Below the pieces are notes generated by a model that was not told the origin of the DNA, made no database searches, and saw only the letters and a program-made list of their open reading frames with translations. This document shows positions 1 through 7,519 of a stretch of DNA of 64,000 bases, piece after piece. The first letter of the stretch is position 1; each line of letters begins with the position of its first letter. Both the position numbers and the translations under genes were made by a program. The stretch is from Acidobacteriota bacterium (GTDB lineage Bacteria; Acidobacteriota; Terriglobia; Terriglobales; Acidobacteriaceae): the NCBI GenBank assembly GCA_025359885.1, contig JANYDG010000050.1, forward strand, positions 1 to 64,000. Direction: 5' to 3'.

Positions 1-194
1 ACCGAAACCGCATGCACCCAAAGCACCGGCTTCGAACCAGCAAGCACACTGCGCAACCAGCTCTGCGGAACAAGGCCCAGCCGCGCCAGCAGCCCCTCGC
101 GGTATTTGGCCCGGCTCGCCACCCGCCAAAGCCACCACGGCGCGCCCAGCACCAAAGCTGCCACCAACGCCAGATTGTAAAAGAAAAGAATCAT
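1..194 (-). CDS. waaA: 3-deoxy-D-manno-octulosonic acid (Kdo) transferase, N-terminal fragment
   Basis: Only the first 64 codons lie in the window; the gene reads leftwards off the edge from an ATG at 194. The translation has a hydrophobic N-terminal anchor (residues 1-21), a basic segment KYREGLLARLG (30-40) and ends in WVHAVSV, a motif near the start of the first Rossmann domain of Kdo transferases. WaaA (KdtA) moves Kdo from CMP-Kdo to lipid A on the cytoplasmic face of the inner membrane, so its presence implies lipopolysaccharide. The call rests on a short stretch, but the anchor-basic-WVHAVS order is characteristic of the family. It is divergent from the exported protein at 312. Confidence 0.85.
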   Translation of the reverse strand, partial: MILFFYNLALVAALVLGAPWWLWRVASRAKYREGLLARLGLVPQSWLRSVLAGSKPVLWVHAVS

Positions 195-311
195 GCGTTA
201 CCGAATCACCCGGTCCCCGGTCTAAGCTGCAAGTGTTCGCCCAGTGCCAGCCAAGAAAATGATACAGTCGAGCCAGGTAACCCACTGGTCAACCGAAGTT
301 ACCCGAATCCA

Positions 312-995
312 ATGCGATATCCCCGCCTCCATCTCCATGCCCGCATCCGTCCCCTGGCACTCGCTCTGATGCTCGTGACACGCGCCTCAGGCACCGCCCT
401 GGCTGCCGACCACACCCCGCCCGCCGTGCAGCCCGCCACTGACTTCGCCGCCGTTGAGGTTCACGCCGACGAAAAGCTCGCCATCGCCGCCGAGCCCTAC
501 GATTCGCTCGAAAAAATGGCGCTCTTCCGCGTCGATTACATCTCCCACGGAGTCCTCCCAGTCCGCCTCATCGTCACCAATAACAGCGACCAACCCATCT
601 CCCTTCGTGACGCCCGCATCATGTACGTCACCGCCCTTGGCGACCGCATTCCCGCAGCTGAACCCGAAGACGTCGAGCGCCTTATGACCTCCAAAGAGAA
701 AGCCGGCACCAAGATCCCCCTCCCCGGCCCCCTCCCCTCCATCCACCTCAAACCCAAGGCCAGCGACAAGCAGATTGAAGAGGATTTCGACACATTCGAG
801 TTCCAGGCCCTCGTCGTAGAACCCCGCACCACCCGCGCCGGCTTCCTCTTCTACGACATCAACGGCCTCTCCCGCCCCCTCAAAGGCGCCATACTCAACC
901 TGAGAAAAATCAAAGACGCCAACGGCAAAGAACTCTTCTATTTCGAAATCCCCTTCGACAAATACCTCAAATCCAAATCCCCCCAGATGAACTAA
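312..995 (+). CDS. exported protein of unknown function
   Basis: A 227-residue protein I do not recognise. The frame is open further upstream, but the ATG at 312 gives an N-terminus MRYPRLHLHARIRPLALALM followed by a hydrophobic stretch and ALAAD, which is a signal peptide with a plausible cleavage site near residue 36. The mature part is mixed alpha/beta without repeats or recognisable catalytic motifs. A segment near residues 75-110 (RLIVTNNSDQPISLRDARI) looks like a beta-sandwich strand pattern. No clear Shine-Dalgarno precedes the start, so the start is inferred from the signal peptide. It is divergent from waaA, with about 115 bp between them. Confidence 0.6.
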   Translation: MRYPRLHLHARIRPLALALMLVTRASGTALAADHTPPAVQPATDFAAVEVHADEKLAIAAEPYDSLEKMALFRVDYISHGVLPVRLIVTNNSDQPISLRDARIMYVTALGDRIPAAEPEDVERLMTSKEKAGTKIPLPGPLPSIHLKPKASDKQIEEDFDTFEFQALVVEPRTTRAGFLFYDINGLSRPLKGAILNLRKIKDANGKELFYFEIPFDKYLKSKSPQMN

Positions 996-1008
996 CCCCC
1001 ACAACTCC

Positions 1009-1087
1009 GGTTGCCCCGCAAATCCGGGTGCCCCACAAATCTGGGTGCCCCACCCTTGTCACAGCCCCATCGTGACATGGGTGGGAA
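1009..1087. repeat. GGGTGCCCC palindromic element with short direct repeats
   Basis: Three near-identical 17-bp units (starting 1009, 1026 and 1043, core GGGTGCCCCACAAATC) lead into an inverted repeat: CCCACCCTTGTC around 1049-1060 faces GTGACATGGGTGGG around 1072-1085. Related sequence occurs at 11994-12045 and, more distantly, at 4977-5010 and 29884-29922. It lies between two convergent genes, so it could fold in either transcript. Confidence 0.7.
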
Positions 1088-1102
1088 AACGGCTCTCAGT
1101 CA

Positions 1103-1185
1103 GTCGTTGTCGTTGCTTTTGCCTTTCACACTCACACTTCACACTCACACTCGCTTCTCACACTCACACTCGCTCATAAAAACTC
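1103..1185. repeat. low-complexity CACACTCA repeat with GTCGTTGC head
   Basis: A GTCGTTGCTTTTGCCTTTCAC head is followed by repeated CACACTCACACT units. A shorter version in the same orientation occurs at about 1746-1795, so the two copies flank rsmD. The head sequence (GTCGTTGCCTTTGCTTTT) recurs at 29952-29975. Confidence 0.55.
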
Positions 1186-1730
1186 AACCCCGCATCCCCC
1201 TGCTCCTTCACCCGCACCCGCCTGAGCACCCCATACCGCTCCGCCAGCGAATCCTTCCTCCGGTGCTCCGCCACCACCAGCCCCCCCTCCGCCAGCAGCC
1301 CTACGCATTCGCCCCCCAAAAACTCCAGCGTCCGCGCATACTCCTCAGCCTCCTCATACGGCGGATCGAGAAAAATCACCCCAAACGGCCCTACCCCCGG
1401 CCGCTTCAGAAACGCCGCCACACTCCGCCGCTCCACTGCCACGCCCTCGCGAATCCCCAGCGCATCCAGATTCTTCCTGAGCACCGCCAGCGCCCCCGCC
1501 CCCTGTTCCACAAACGTTACCCGCGCCGCCCCACGACTCAGCGCCTCAATGCCCACCGCCCCCGACCCCGCATATAAATCCAAAAACGCCCCGCCCCGCA
1601 CCCGGTCCACCGCCCCCTGCGTCAGCACATTCAACAGCGTCTCCCGCAGCCGGTCCGCCGTAGGACGAGTCTCCATCCCCACTGGCGCGCCCAGCGGCCG
1701 CGACCGATAAATCCCACCAATCACCCGCAC
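1164..1730 (-). CDS. rsmD: 16S rRNA (guanine966-N2)-methyltransferase
   Basis: A 188-residue protein of the usual RsmD length. It has the N-terminal RVIGGIYRSRPL segment (2-13), TRPTADRLRETLLN (21-34), the SAM-binding motif DLYAGSGAVGIEA (51-63) and the catalytic DPPY (122-125) of N2-guanine/N6-adenine methyltransferases. RsmD methylates G966 of 16S rRNA in the assembling 30S subunit. The start is a GTG at 1730 preceded by GAGGC. The coding strand is G-rich because the plus strand here is C-rich. A related CACACTCA low-complexity sequence lies on each side of the gene. Confidence 0.93.
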   Translation of the reverse strand: MRVIGGIYRSRPLGAPVGMETRPTADRLRETLLNVLTQGAVDRVRGGAFLDLYAGSGAVGIEALSRGAARVTFVEQGAGALAVLRKNLDALGIREGVAVERRSVAAFLKRPGVGPFGVIFLDPPYEEAEEYARTLEFLGGECVGLLAEGGLVVAEHRRKDSLAERYGVLRRVRVKEQGDAGLSFYERV

Positions 1731-1876
1731 ATCGAGCCTCCCAACCGTTGTTGCCTTTGCCCGTCACACTTCACACTCGCACTCACACCCTCTCAAACCA
1801 GCTTCAGCCGCGCAACTGTGCCCTACAAAACGCCCCCGCGCCGCGCACTGCGAGGCCCAGTGGCTACAATCAATGT

Positions 1877-3007
1877 ATGCGCGGTTGGTCAATCCCGTTA
1901 GGCCGGTGGATGGGCGTAGAAATTCGCATCCACACCTTTTTCGTCACCCTCGCCGTCGTCTGCCTGCTCTACAGCCAGTACATCGGCAGCGGCTCCGCCC
2001 CCGGCTTCGCGCTCTGGCTCCTCATCGCCTCCGCCGTCGCCGTTCGCGAACTCGCCCGCCTCATCGTCGCCGCCTGGTGCAACCTCCGCCTCCGCACTGT
2101 CCTCCTGCTCCCCATCGGAGGCCTCTTCGCCTACGCCAATCCCGAGAGCCAGGACCAGGCCAACTCCGGCAACACCCAATATGCCCTCGCCCTCGCCGGA
2201 CCCATCGCCAACCTCGCTACCGCCCTCGTCCTTGCCGCCGTGCTCACAGGTGCCAGCGGCAGTCTCGACCTGATGGCCCAGCCTCTCGTCACACCCCTCG
2301 CCCTGCTCCGCAGCATGGTCTGGATTCAGGCCTTCCTCGGCCTCCTCCACCTGCTCCCCGCCTACCCCCTCGACGCGGGCCGCGTCCTCCGCAACCTCCT
2401 TGCCCGCTCCCCCCTGCCTCCCACTTCCGGCCCCAGCCCGGCCAGCCGCGCCTTCGCCGCACTCGGCCCCGCACTCGCCATGGGCCTCCTCGCCTGGGGA
2501 TTCTTCCTCCGCGACCCCATCCTCGCCGCTGCCGGCTTCTTTATCTTCATCGGAGCACAACTCGAAGATCAGGGCATCTTCTTCCAGTCCGTCGTCGATA
2601 CCGTGCAGATGCGCGAAGTCATGCTCACCGACTTCGCCACCCTCTCCCCCTCCGACACCCTCGCCGACGCCCTCGCCCGCTGCGTCCACTCCCTCCAGGA
2701 AGATTTCCCCGTCGTCCGCGGCTCCTCCCTCGTAGGCATCGTCAACCGACAGCGCATCGTCGAAACCCTCCGCGCCGACGGCAACGGCTACATCCAGGGA
2801 GTCATGTCCCGCACCTTCCAGGTCGCCAAACCAGAAGACACCCTCGGTGCCATCATCCGCCGCATCACCGCCGGCAAAGGACTCACCCTCATCCCCGTAG
2901 CAGAAGGCGAAAAAATAGTAGGCATGGTCAGTGTCCAAAATCTAATGACCAGCATGTCCCTCTTAGCCGAACAAAGAAAAATCGAACGCAACGACGATAG
3001 CAACTGA
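1877..3007 (+). CDS. M50-family (site-2-protease-like) membrane protein with two CBS domains, zinc site degenerate
   Basis: A 376-residue protein with the architecture of M50B proteases: MRGWSIPLGR start, several membrane segments (about residues 19-36, 43-64, 103-126, 146-163, 196-226), LLPAYPLDAGR (159-169) and a C-terminal CBS pair (about 245-300 and 305-362) that would bind an adenosine nucleotide. In the family the first zinc motif is HExxH; here that place reads V-RELAR (56-61), so both His ligands are Arg, while Glu58 and Asp166 remain. By sequence it should not be an active metalloprotease. The start at 1877 was chosen because the family begins at this motif. The 5' extension of the frame is low-complexity. 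Confidence 0.82.
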   Translation: MRGWSIPLGRWMGVEIRIHTFFVTLAVVCLLYSQYIGSGSAPGFALWLLIASAVAVRELARLIVAAWCNLRLRTVLLLPIGGLFAYANPESQDQANSGNTQYALALAGPIANLATALVLAAVLTGASGSLDLMAQPLVTPLALLRSMVWIQAFLGLLHLLPAYPLDAGRVLRNLLARSPLPPTSGPSPASRAFAALGPALAMGLLAWGFFLRDPILAAAGFFIFIGAQLEDQGIFFQSVVDTVQMREVMLTDFATLSPSDTLADALARCVHSLQEDFPVVRGSSLVGIVNRQRIVETLRADGNGYIQGVMSRTFQVAKPEDTLGAIIRRITAGKGLTLIPVAEGEKIVGMVSVQNLMTSMSLLAEQRKIERNDDSN

Positions 3008-3118
3008 CCCAGCCCCGCCCTCGACTCTCCCGAGTTTGACCGTCCATAGGCATCGACGATAGATAATTGAATTCGCGCCCGTACCAACCTTCTCGACACA
3101 GCCCCTCAGGAGAGCCCC

Positions 3119-4942
3119 ATGCGATCGTCCGCCCCATTCCCATTCTCCCCGTTCCGTATCCCCCTACTCAGAATTCTCGGCTCCGCCCTCGTAGCCCTCG
3201 GCACCATCGCCCTCTTCTCCGAAATTGGCCCGTCGCACTCCACCCCCTCCACGGCCTTCGCCGCCGCCACCTGCCCCAGCAACGACAGCGGACTCAAACT
3301 CCCTCCCGGCTTCTGCGCCACCATCTTTGCTGACGGCATCGGCCACGCGCGCCATCTCGTCGTTGCCCCCAATGGAGTCGTCTTCGTCAACACTTGGTCC
3401 GGCAGCTACTTCCCCGCCGGCGAAAAAGTCCACGACGGCGGCCTTCTCGTCGCCCTCCAGGACAAGTCCGGCACCGGCAAGGCCGACGTCATCGAGCGCT
3501 TCGGCCCCACACTTCAGGAGGGCTCCCACGGCGGCACCGGCATCGCCCTCTACAACGGCTCCGTCTATTTCGAGGTCAACGACCGCATTGATCGACTAGA
3601 CAGCCTCACCCTGCCCGCCGGCTCCATCGCGCCCATCGGCCCGGCCGTCACCGTCCTCTCCGGCCTTCCGCTCACCGGCGACCACCCCATGCACCCCTTC
3701 TACATCGCTGCCGACGGCGCGCTCTATGTCGACGTGGCCACCGCCACCAACTCCTGCCAGGCCACCAACCGCACCCCCCACTCTCCCGGCCTTGAACCCT
3801 GCAAAGAGCTCGAAACCCGCGGCGGCATCTGGCGATATGACGCCAAAAAAACCGGCCAGACCTTCTCCCCCGCCGAACGCTACGCCACCGGCATCCGCAA
3901 CGCCGAGGGCTTCGGCATCGACAAGGCGACCGGCCGTGTCTACGTCACACAGCACGGCCGCGACCAGCTCCACGCCAACTGGCCCGAAATCTACCAGCCC
4001 GAGCAGGAAGCCACACTGCCCTCCGAAGAAGTCATGCTCCTCAAAGACGGCGGAGACTACGGCTGGCCCCGCTGCTACTACGACCCCGGCCTCAAGCACC
4101 TCGTCCTCGCCCCCGAATACGGCGGCGACGGCAAAAAGGCCGGCGTCTGCGCCACCAAGCTTGACCCCGTCGCAGCTTTTCCCGCCCACTGGGGACCCAA
4201 CGGCATGGTCTTCTATGATCAGCATCAGTTTCCCGCCGCCTACCTCAACGGCCTCTTCATCGCCTTCCACGGGTCGTGGGATCGCGCCCCCTACGTGCAG
4301 GGCGGCTACAACATCGTCTTTCAGGCCCTCTCTAAAACCGGCACGCCCGGACGCTGCGAAATCTTCGCCGACGGCTTTGCCGGGGGCATCGTCTCTCCCG
4401 AAGGCGCCGTCCATCGCCCCTCCGGTGTCGCGGTAGCGCCCGATGGCGCCCTCTTCGTCGCCGACGACATGAAAGGCACCATCTACCGCATCACCTACAC
4501 CGGCGCCCCAACCACCGCCGTAGCCGCCCCGCCCCAGTTCACCCCATGCCCCAGCCTCACCGCTTCTGCCGGAGAAATGGAGGCCGAGGCCAGGCCCGCT
4601 GTAGAGGCCCAACCCGCAGCGCCCCTCGCCGTTCCGCCCGGCGCTACCGCCGAGATGGTCGCCCTCGGCGATAGCATCTACCACGGCAAAGTCGCCAGCG
4701 GCACCTGCGCCGCCTGCCACGGTGCCACCGGCGGCGGAACCCCCCTCGGCCCAGACATGACCAAAAATACCTGGCTGTGGAGCGATGGCTCCCTCGCCGG
4801 CATCACCAAAATCATTGCCCAGGGAGTCCTCGCCCCCAAACAATACCGCGCCCCCATGCCCGCCAAAGGTGGAGCCCAGCTCACCCCCGAACAAGTCGAA
4901 GCAGTCGCCGCCTACGTCTGGTCCCTTAGCCACCATCAATAG
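3119..4942 (+). CDS. exported PQQ/sorbosone-dehydrogenase-type beta-propeller fused to cytochrome c
   Basis: A 607-residue protein with an N-terminal signal region (residues 1-45) and a good ribosome site (CAGGAGAG) before the ATG at 3119. Residues about 55-465 resemble the soluble glucose/sorbosone dehydrogenase propeller (LPPGFCATIFADG, YATGIRNAEGF, GDYGWPRCYYD, FHGSWDRAPY, PSGVAVAPDGALFVADD). The C-terminal 90 residues hold one c-type haem site, CAACH near 530-534, with a likely axial Met in APMPAKGG near 580. This suggests a periplasmic sugar or alcohol dehydrogenase that passes electrons directly to its own haem. The substrate cannot be read from the sequence. Confidence 0.8.
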   Translation: MRSSAPFPFSPFRIPLLRILGSALVALGTIALFSEIGPSHSTPSTAFAAATCPSNDSGLKLPPGFCATIFADGIGHARHLVVAPNGVVFVNTWSGSYFPAGEKVHDGGLLVALQDKSGTGKADVIERFGPTLQEGSHGGTGIALYNGSVYFEVNDRIDRLDSLTLPAGSIAPIGPAVTVLSGLPLTGDHPMHPFYIAADGALYVDVATATNSCQATNRTPHSPGLEPCKELETRGGIWRYDAKKTGQTFSPAERYATGIRNAEGFGIDKATGRVYVTQHGRDQLHANWPEIYQPEQEATLPSEEVMLLKDGGDYGWPRCYYDPGLKHLVLAPEYGGDGKKAGVCATKLDPVAAFPAHWGPNGMVFYDQHQFPAAYLNGLFIAFHGSWDRAPYVQGGYNIVFQALSKTGTPGRCEIFADGFAGGIVSPEGAVHRPSGVAVAPDGALFVADDMKGTIYRITYTGAPTTAVAAPPQFTPCPSLTASAGEMEAEARPAVEAQPAAPLAVPPGATAEMVALGDSIYHGKVASGTCAACHGATGGGTPLGPDMTKNTWLWSDGSLAGITKIIAQGVLAPKQYRAPMPAKGGAQLTPEQVEAVAAYVWSLSHHQ

Positions 4943-5293
4943 CTGAGCGGACCATCTCCAATTCTTAAGTGCTTCGGGTGCCCCATGTCCCGAGACTTGA
5001 CACTCGCCCTTGAGACCTGGGTCTTTCAAGTTTCTGAGAAATCCAAACAAACCACCCACCACCTTGCCGAGAATTAACCCGCATCCGCGTACCCTCGCAA
5101 TAGCCCCGCACTCAACCACCCAACCAGCCAGCGCCCGGCCATGAAGAGCAGCGAAAAGGGCAAAACATTGCAGATTGCAATATTTTGCCCTAAAAAAATG
5201 CGCAAATCTGGCAAAAAGGATACCCCCTCCCCCCCCCCTCATTACGCTTTTTGTTCGCCTTTTCGCTGAAAACCCAAAGCTCTCCGCTACTTC
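4943..5293. repeat. gene-free stretch holding a C-run/ATTGCA-dyad repeat (copy 1)
   Basis: This interval holds a repeat rather than a gene. Its core is a strong hairpin at 5157-5191: AGGGCAAAA, C, ATTGCA, loop GAT, TGCAAT, A, TTTTGCCCT. It is followed by a C-run at 5223-5239 (CCCCCTCCCCCCCCCC). The reverse complement aligns over more than 100 bp with 38476-38600: G-run, TATCC or TACCCC, TTTTT, GCATTTT, AATATTGCAATCTGCAAT, then a looser match with GGCTGGGTGG-like sequence. A partial GGGTGCCCCATGTCC match lies at 4977-4992. It sits between two convergent genes. Confidence 0.75.
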
Positions 5294-5701
5294 CTAGTTC
5301 ACCAGCCCGCCCCGCTCGGGAATATCCAGCGAAAACGTCGGGATCTCAATATCAAACCGCTCCCCGCTCGCCGTCTCCATCTGGTAAGCCCCGCCCATCA
5401 TCCCAGACGGAGTATTGAGCGGGCAGCCACTCGTGTACACATAGCTCTCCCCCGGCTTCAACACCGGCTGCTCGCCCACCACCCCCGGCCCCTTCACCTC
5501 AGTGAATTCGCCCCGGCCGTTGGTAATCATCCAGTGACGGTTGAGCAGTTGCACCGTTTCGCGACTCTGATTTTCAATCGTCACACGGTAAGCCCAGAAA
5601 TACTGCGAACTGCCCGGCGACGAATGCGCCTCATCGTAAGCGGGCTCAACGCTCACCGCAATCTCCCGTGTCGTTGCCAGGTAAGAGGTCCAATTTGCCA
5701 T
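5294..5701 (-). CDS. apaG: ApaG (DUF525) protein
   Basis: A 135-residue protein matching ApaG over its length: YFWAYRVTIENQSRETVQLLNRHW (residues 34-57), the ITNGRGEFTEVKGPGVVGEQPVLKPGESY region and GAYQM near the C-terminal end. ApaG folds as a fibronectin-III-like beta-sandwich; the molecular role is not settled, although the family is tied to phosphate and nucleotide-linked phenotypes in proteobacteria. It starts at the ATG at 5701, 41 bp downstream of the end of the tannase-family gene on the same strand, so the two could share a transcript. Confidence 0.92.
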   Translation of the reverse strand: MANWTSYLATTREIAVSVEPAYDEAHSSPGSSQYFWAYRVTIENQSRETVQLLNRHWMITNGRGEFTEVKGPGVVGEQPVLKPGESYVYTSGCPLNTPSGMMGGAYQMETASGERFDIEIPTFSLDIPERGGLVN

Positions 5702-5742
5702 GACTCAAGACTATCGGATGCATCGTAAACGCGCACAATCCC

Positions 5743-7392
5743 CTAAGGCTTCTCGCAGCTAAAACTAGCTGCCTCCTCCGCGTTGCCTGTCCCTTTGTAC
5801 CTGGCAATCAGCGGGTACGCACACAAAGGCCGCGTCCTCCCCGGAAAAGCCTTGCCGCTCGCCAGCAGGCTATCCGGAGCCTTGCCGCTCTCCACCCAGC
5901 TCTGCATGGCGCCCAGCGTGTCAAAGTCATCCAGCCCCGGCCCGCCGCTGCAGTGGTTCATCCCAGGCGTCAAAAAGAGCCGCGCAAAACTCTGCACCTC
6001 CTTTTCGCCGCCATTCTTTTCCTCAACCTGCCGGTAGTAACGGATCAGGTCGAGCGCTGAAAACACCGGGTCCGCCATGCCTGAATACAGCAGCAGCTTG
6101 CCCTTCCGCTTGTGAAACGCTGACCAGTCAGTCGAGGTCGGGTTGATCTCCGCCGCAGCTTGATCAATGCGCGCCGGGTCACTTGCAAAGTTGAACTTGA
6201 AAATATCGATCTTCGGCGGCACACTCGCAAGCGCCAATCCATTGAAGAAAGACGGAAAGATCATCACGTTGATCGACGGCACGGGCCCAACGCCCGTCAT
6301 CCAAACCCGCCAACCCTCCGCCGAATCTCCCGAGTCATAGGGCCACGGCGAATAGATCGCCTTCCCTGCAGAGTCATGCGGCCCTTTGAAAATACTGTCG
6401 ATCACGCTGACCTTCTCTGCCGAGAGACAGCCAGAGCTGGCGCCCGCCGAGCACTTCAGCACCAGCGGGTCAAAGTGGCAGGCCTCAGGGTTGAAGATCA
6501 ACCCGTCCTTCAACCCATCGAGCGCATCGCATTTGTCCAGCACTGCACTGGAGAGCAGCTTGAGATCGGCTTCAGTCAGGGACTGCGACAGGTCAGCCGT
6601 ACCATCCGCCTTCTTCGGAGCAATCGAGGCAAGCTCTACCGTGTTCCACGCCTCGGCAATCGCCGCATGCGTCAGGTTAAAGGCCGGCGCTCCGGCGATC
6701 ACGCCATCGAAATACTCCGGGTACCGCTCGGCTGTCATCAGCCCCTCGCGCCCACCATTGGAACACCCTTGAAAGTAGGAGTACCGGATCGGCTGCCTGT
6801 AGTGTTGGTCAATGACCTTCCGGGCAACGTCGGTGACCAGCTTGGTTGAGCGGTAGTTATAGTCCGCGCGCGCGTCAGGGTCAGAACCAAAGCTCCCGTC
6901 GCTGTTGATCTGTCCAGAGTCATGATGACCACCGTCAGTCGATACCACTGCATAACCCAGGGCCAGCGCCGACTTCCGGTCAGCAACAGAGCCTGCGCCC
7001 TGCAATCCCAATGCAGGATTCAGCACTCCATCCAGGCCGCCGCCGCCCATGTAGAGCAGCCGCCCCTGCCACGCATCCGGCAGGCGCAGCTCAAATTGGT
7101 CGCCATACTCCTTGCCGCCCGCGCCCTTGTGGCCGTTCGTCACGCCATGCACCAGGCAGTGCGCGGGTAGAGAAGTAATAACCGACGGCGGCCCAAATCC
7201 ACCCGGAATTGTCAGTGGCTGACCGGCAGGCACCGCCACTGCCTCAGAAATAACCGTGTTCGCAATTTTCATTCCCACCAGGTCGCCGCACTTTGTCGCT
7301 ATCGGGTCAGCGGACGAGAGTGCCCAAACCTGCGAAGCGCCCAGCATCAGCGCACAGAAAACAAATATCAGGGCGTCATTCAACAGTTTCAT
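5743..7392 (-). CDS. exported tannase/feruloyl-esterase-family hydrolase
   Basis: A 549-residue protein. I start it at the ATG at 7392 because it gives a signal peptide (MKLLNDALIFVFCALMLGAS, cut near WALS) after an AAGAAGAGAA ribosome site; the frame is open upstream but shows no family sequence. Family signatures are the nucleophile motif GCSNGG near residue 210 (YFQGCSNGGREGL), the downstream YFDGVIAGAPAFN, and the catalytic-His motif GMNHCSGGPG near 478, where the Cys of CS and HC pair in a disulfide. Such enzymes cleave esters of gallic or hydroxycinnamic acids, or of aromatic polyesters, outside the cytoplasm. The substrate is not predictable. Confidence 0.88.
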   Translation of the reverse strand: MKLLNDALIFVFCALMLGASQVWALSSADPIATKCGDLVGMKIANTVISEAVAVPAGQPLTIPGGFGPPSVITSLPAHCLVHGVTNGHKGAGGKEYGDQFELRLPDAWQGRLLYMGGGGLDGVLNPALGLQGAGSVADRKSALALGYAVVSTDGGHHDSGQINSDGSFGSDPDARADYNYRSTKLVTDVARKVIDQHYRQPIRYSYFQGCSNGGREGLMTAERYPEYFDGVIAGAPAFNLTHAAIAEAWNTVELASIAPKKADGTADLSQSLTEADLKLLSSAVLDKCDALDGLKDGLIFNPEACHFDPLVLKCSAGASSGCLSAEKVSVIDSIFKGPHDSAGKAIYSPWPYDSGDSAEGWRVWMTGVGPVPSINVMIFPSFFNGLALASVPPKIDIFKFNFASDPARIDQAAAEINPTSTDWSAFHKRKGKLLLYSGMADPVFSALDLIRYYRQVEEKNGGEKEVQSFARLFLTPGMNHCSGGPGLDDFDTLGAMQSWVESGKAPDSLLASGKAFPGRTRPLCAYPLIARYKGTGNAEEAASFSCEKP

Positions 7393-7519
7393 TCTTCGAT
7401 TCTCTTCTTCTATAGCGGCTATCGAACGCGACCCGATTCTACAGCGAACAGGGGGCCAGCGTCTGGTGACTTCCCATTCGATTCTTCGTCCGACTCTCCG
7501 TGTGCCCTGATTCTGCGAA

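Noticed and set aside
1130-1185. Possible CRISPR-like array of CACACTCA repeats
   Set aside because: Units are very short and contiguous, without unique spacers, and there are no cas genes in the window.
1898-2938. Long minus-strand frame opposite the M50-like gene
   Set aside because: Gly/Glu/Asp-rich shadow of the C-biased coding strand, without a ribosome site or family features.
3596-5242. A 548-codon open frame antisense to the dehydrogenase-cytochrome gene
   Set aside because: It mirrors the plus-strand gene, is Gly/Val/Ala-rich with no family motifs, and begins in the G-run repeat. Strong codon bias on one strand keeps the other open.
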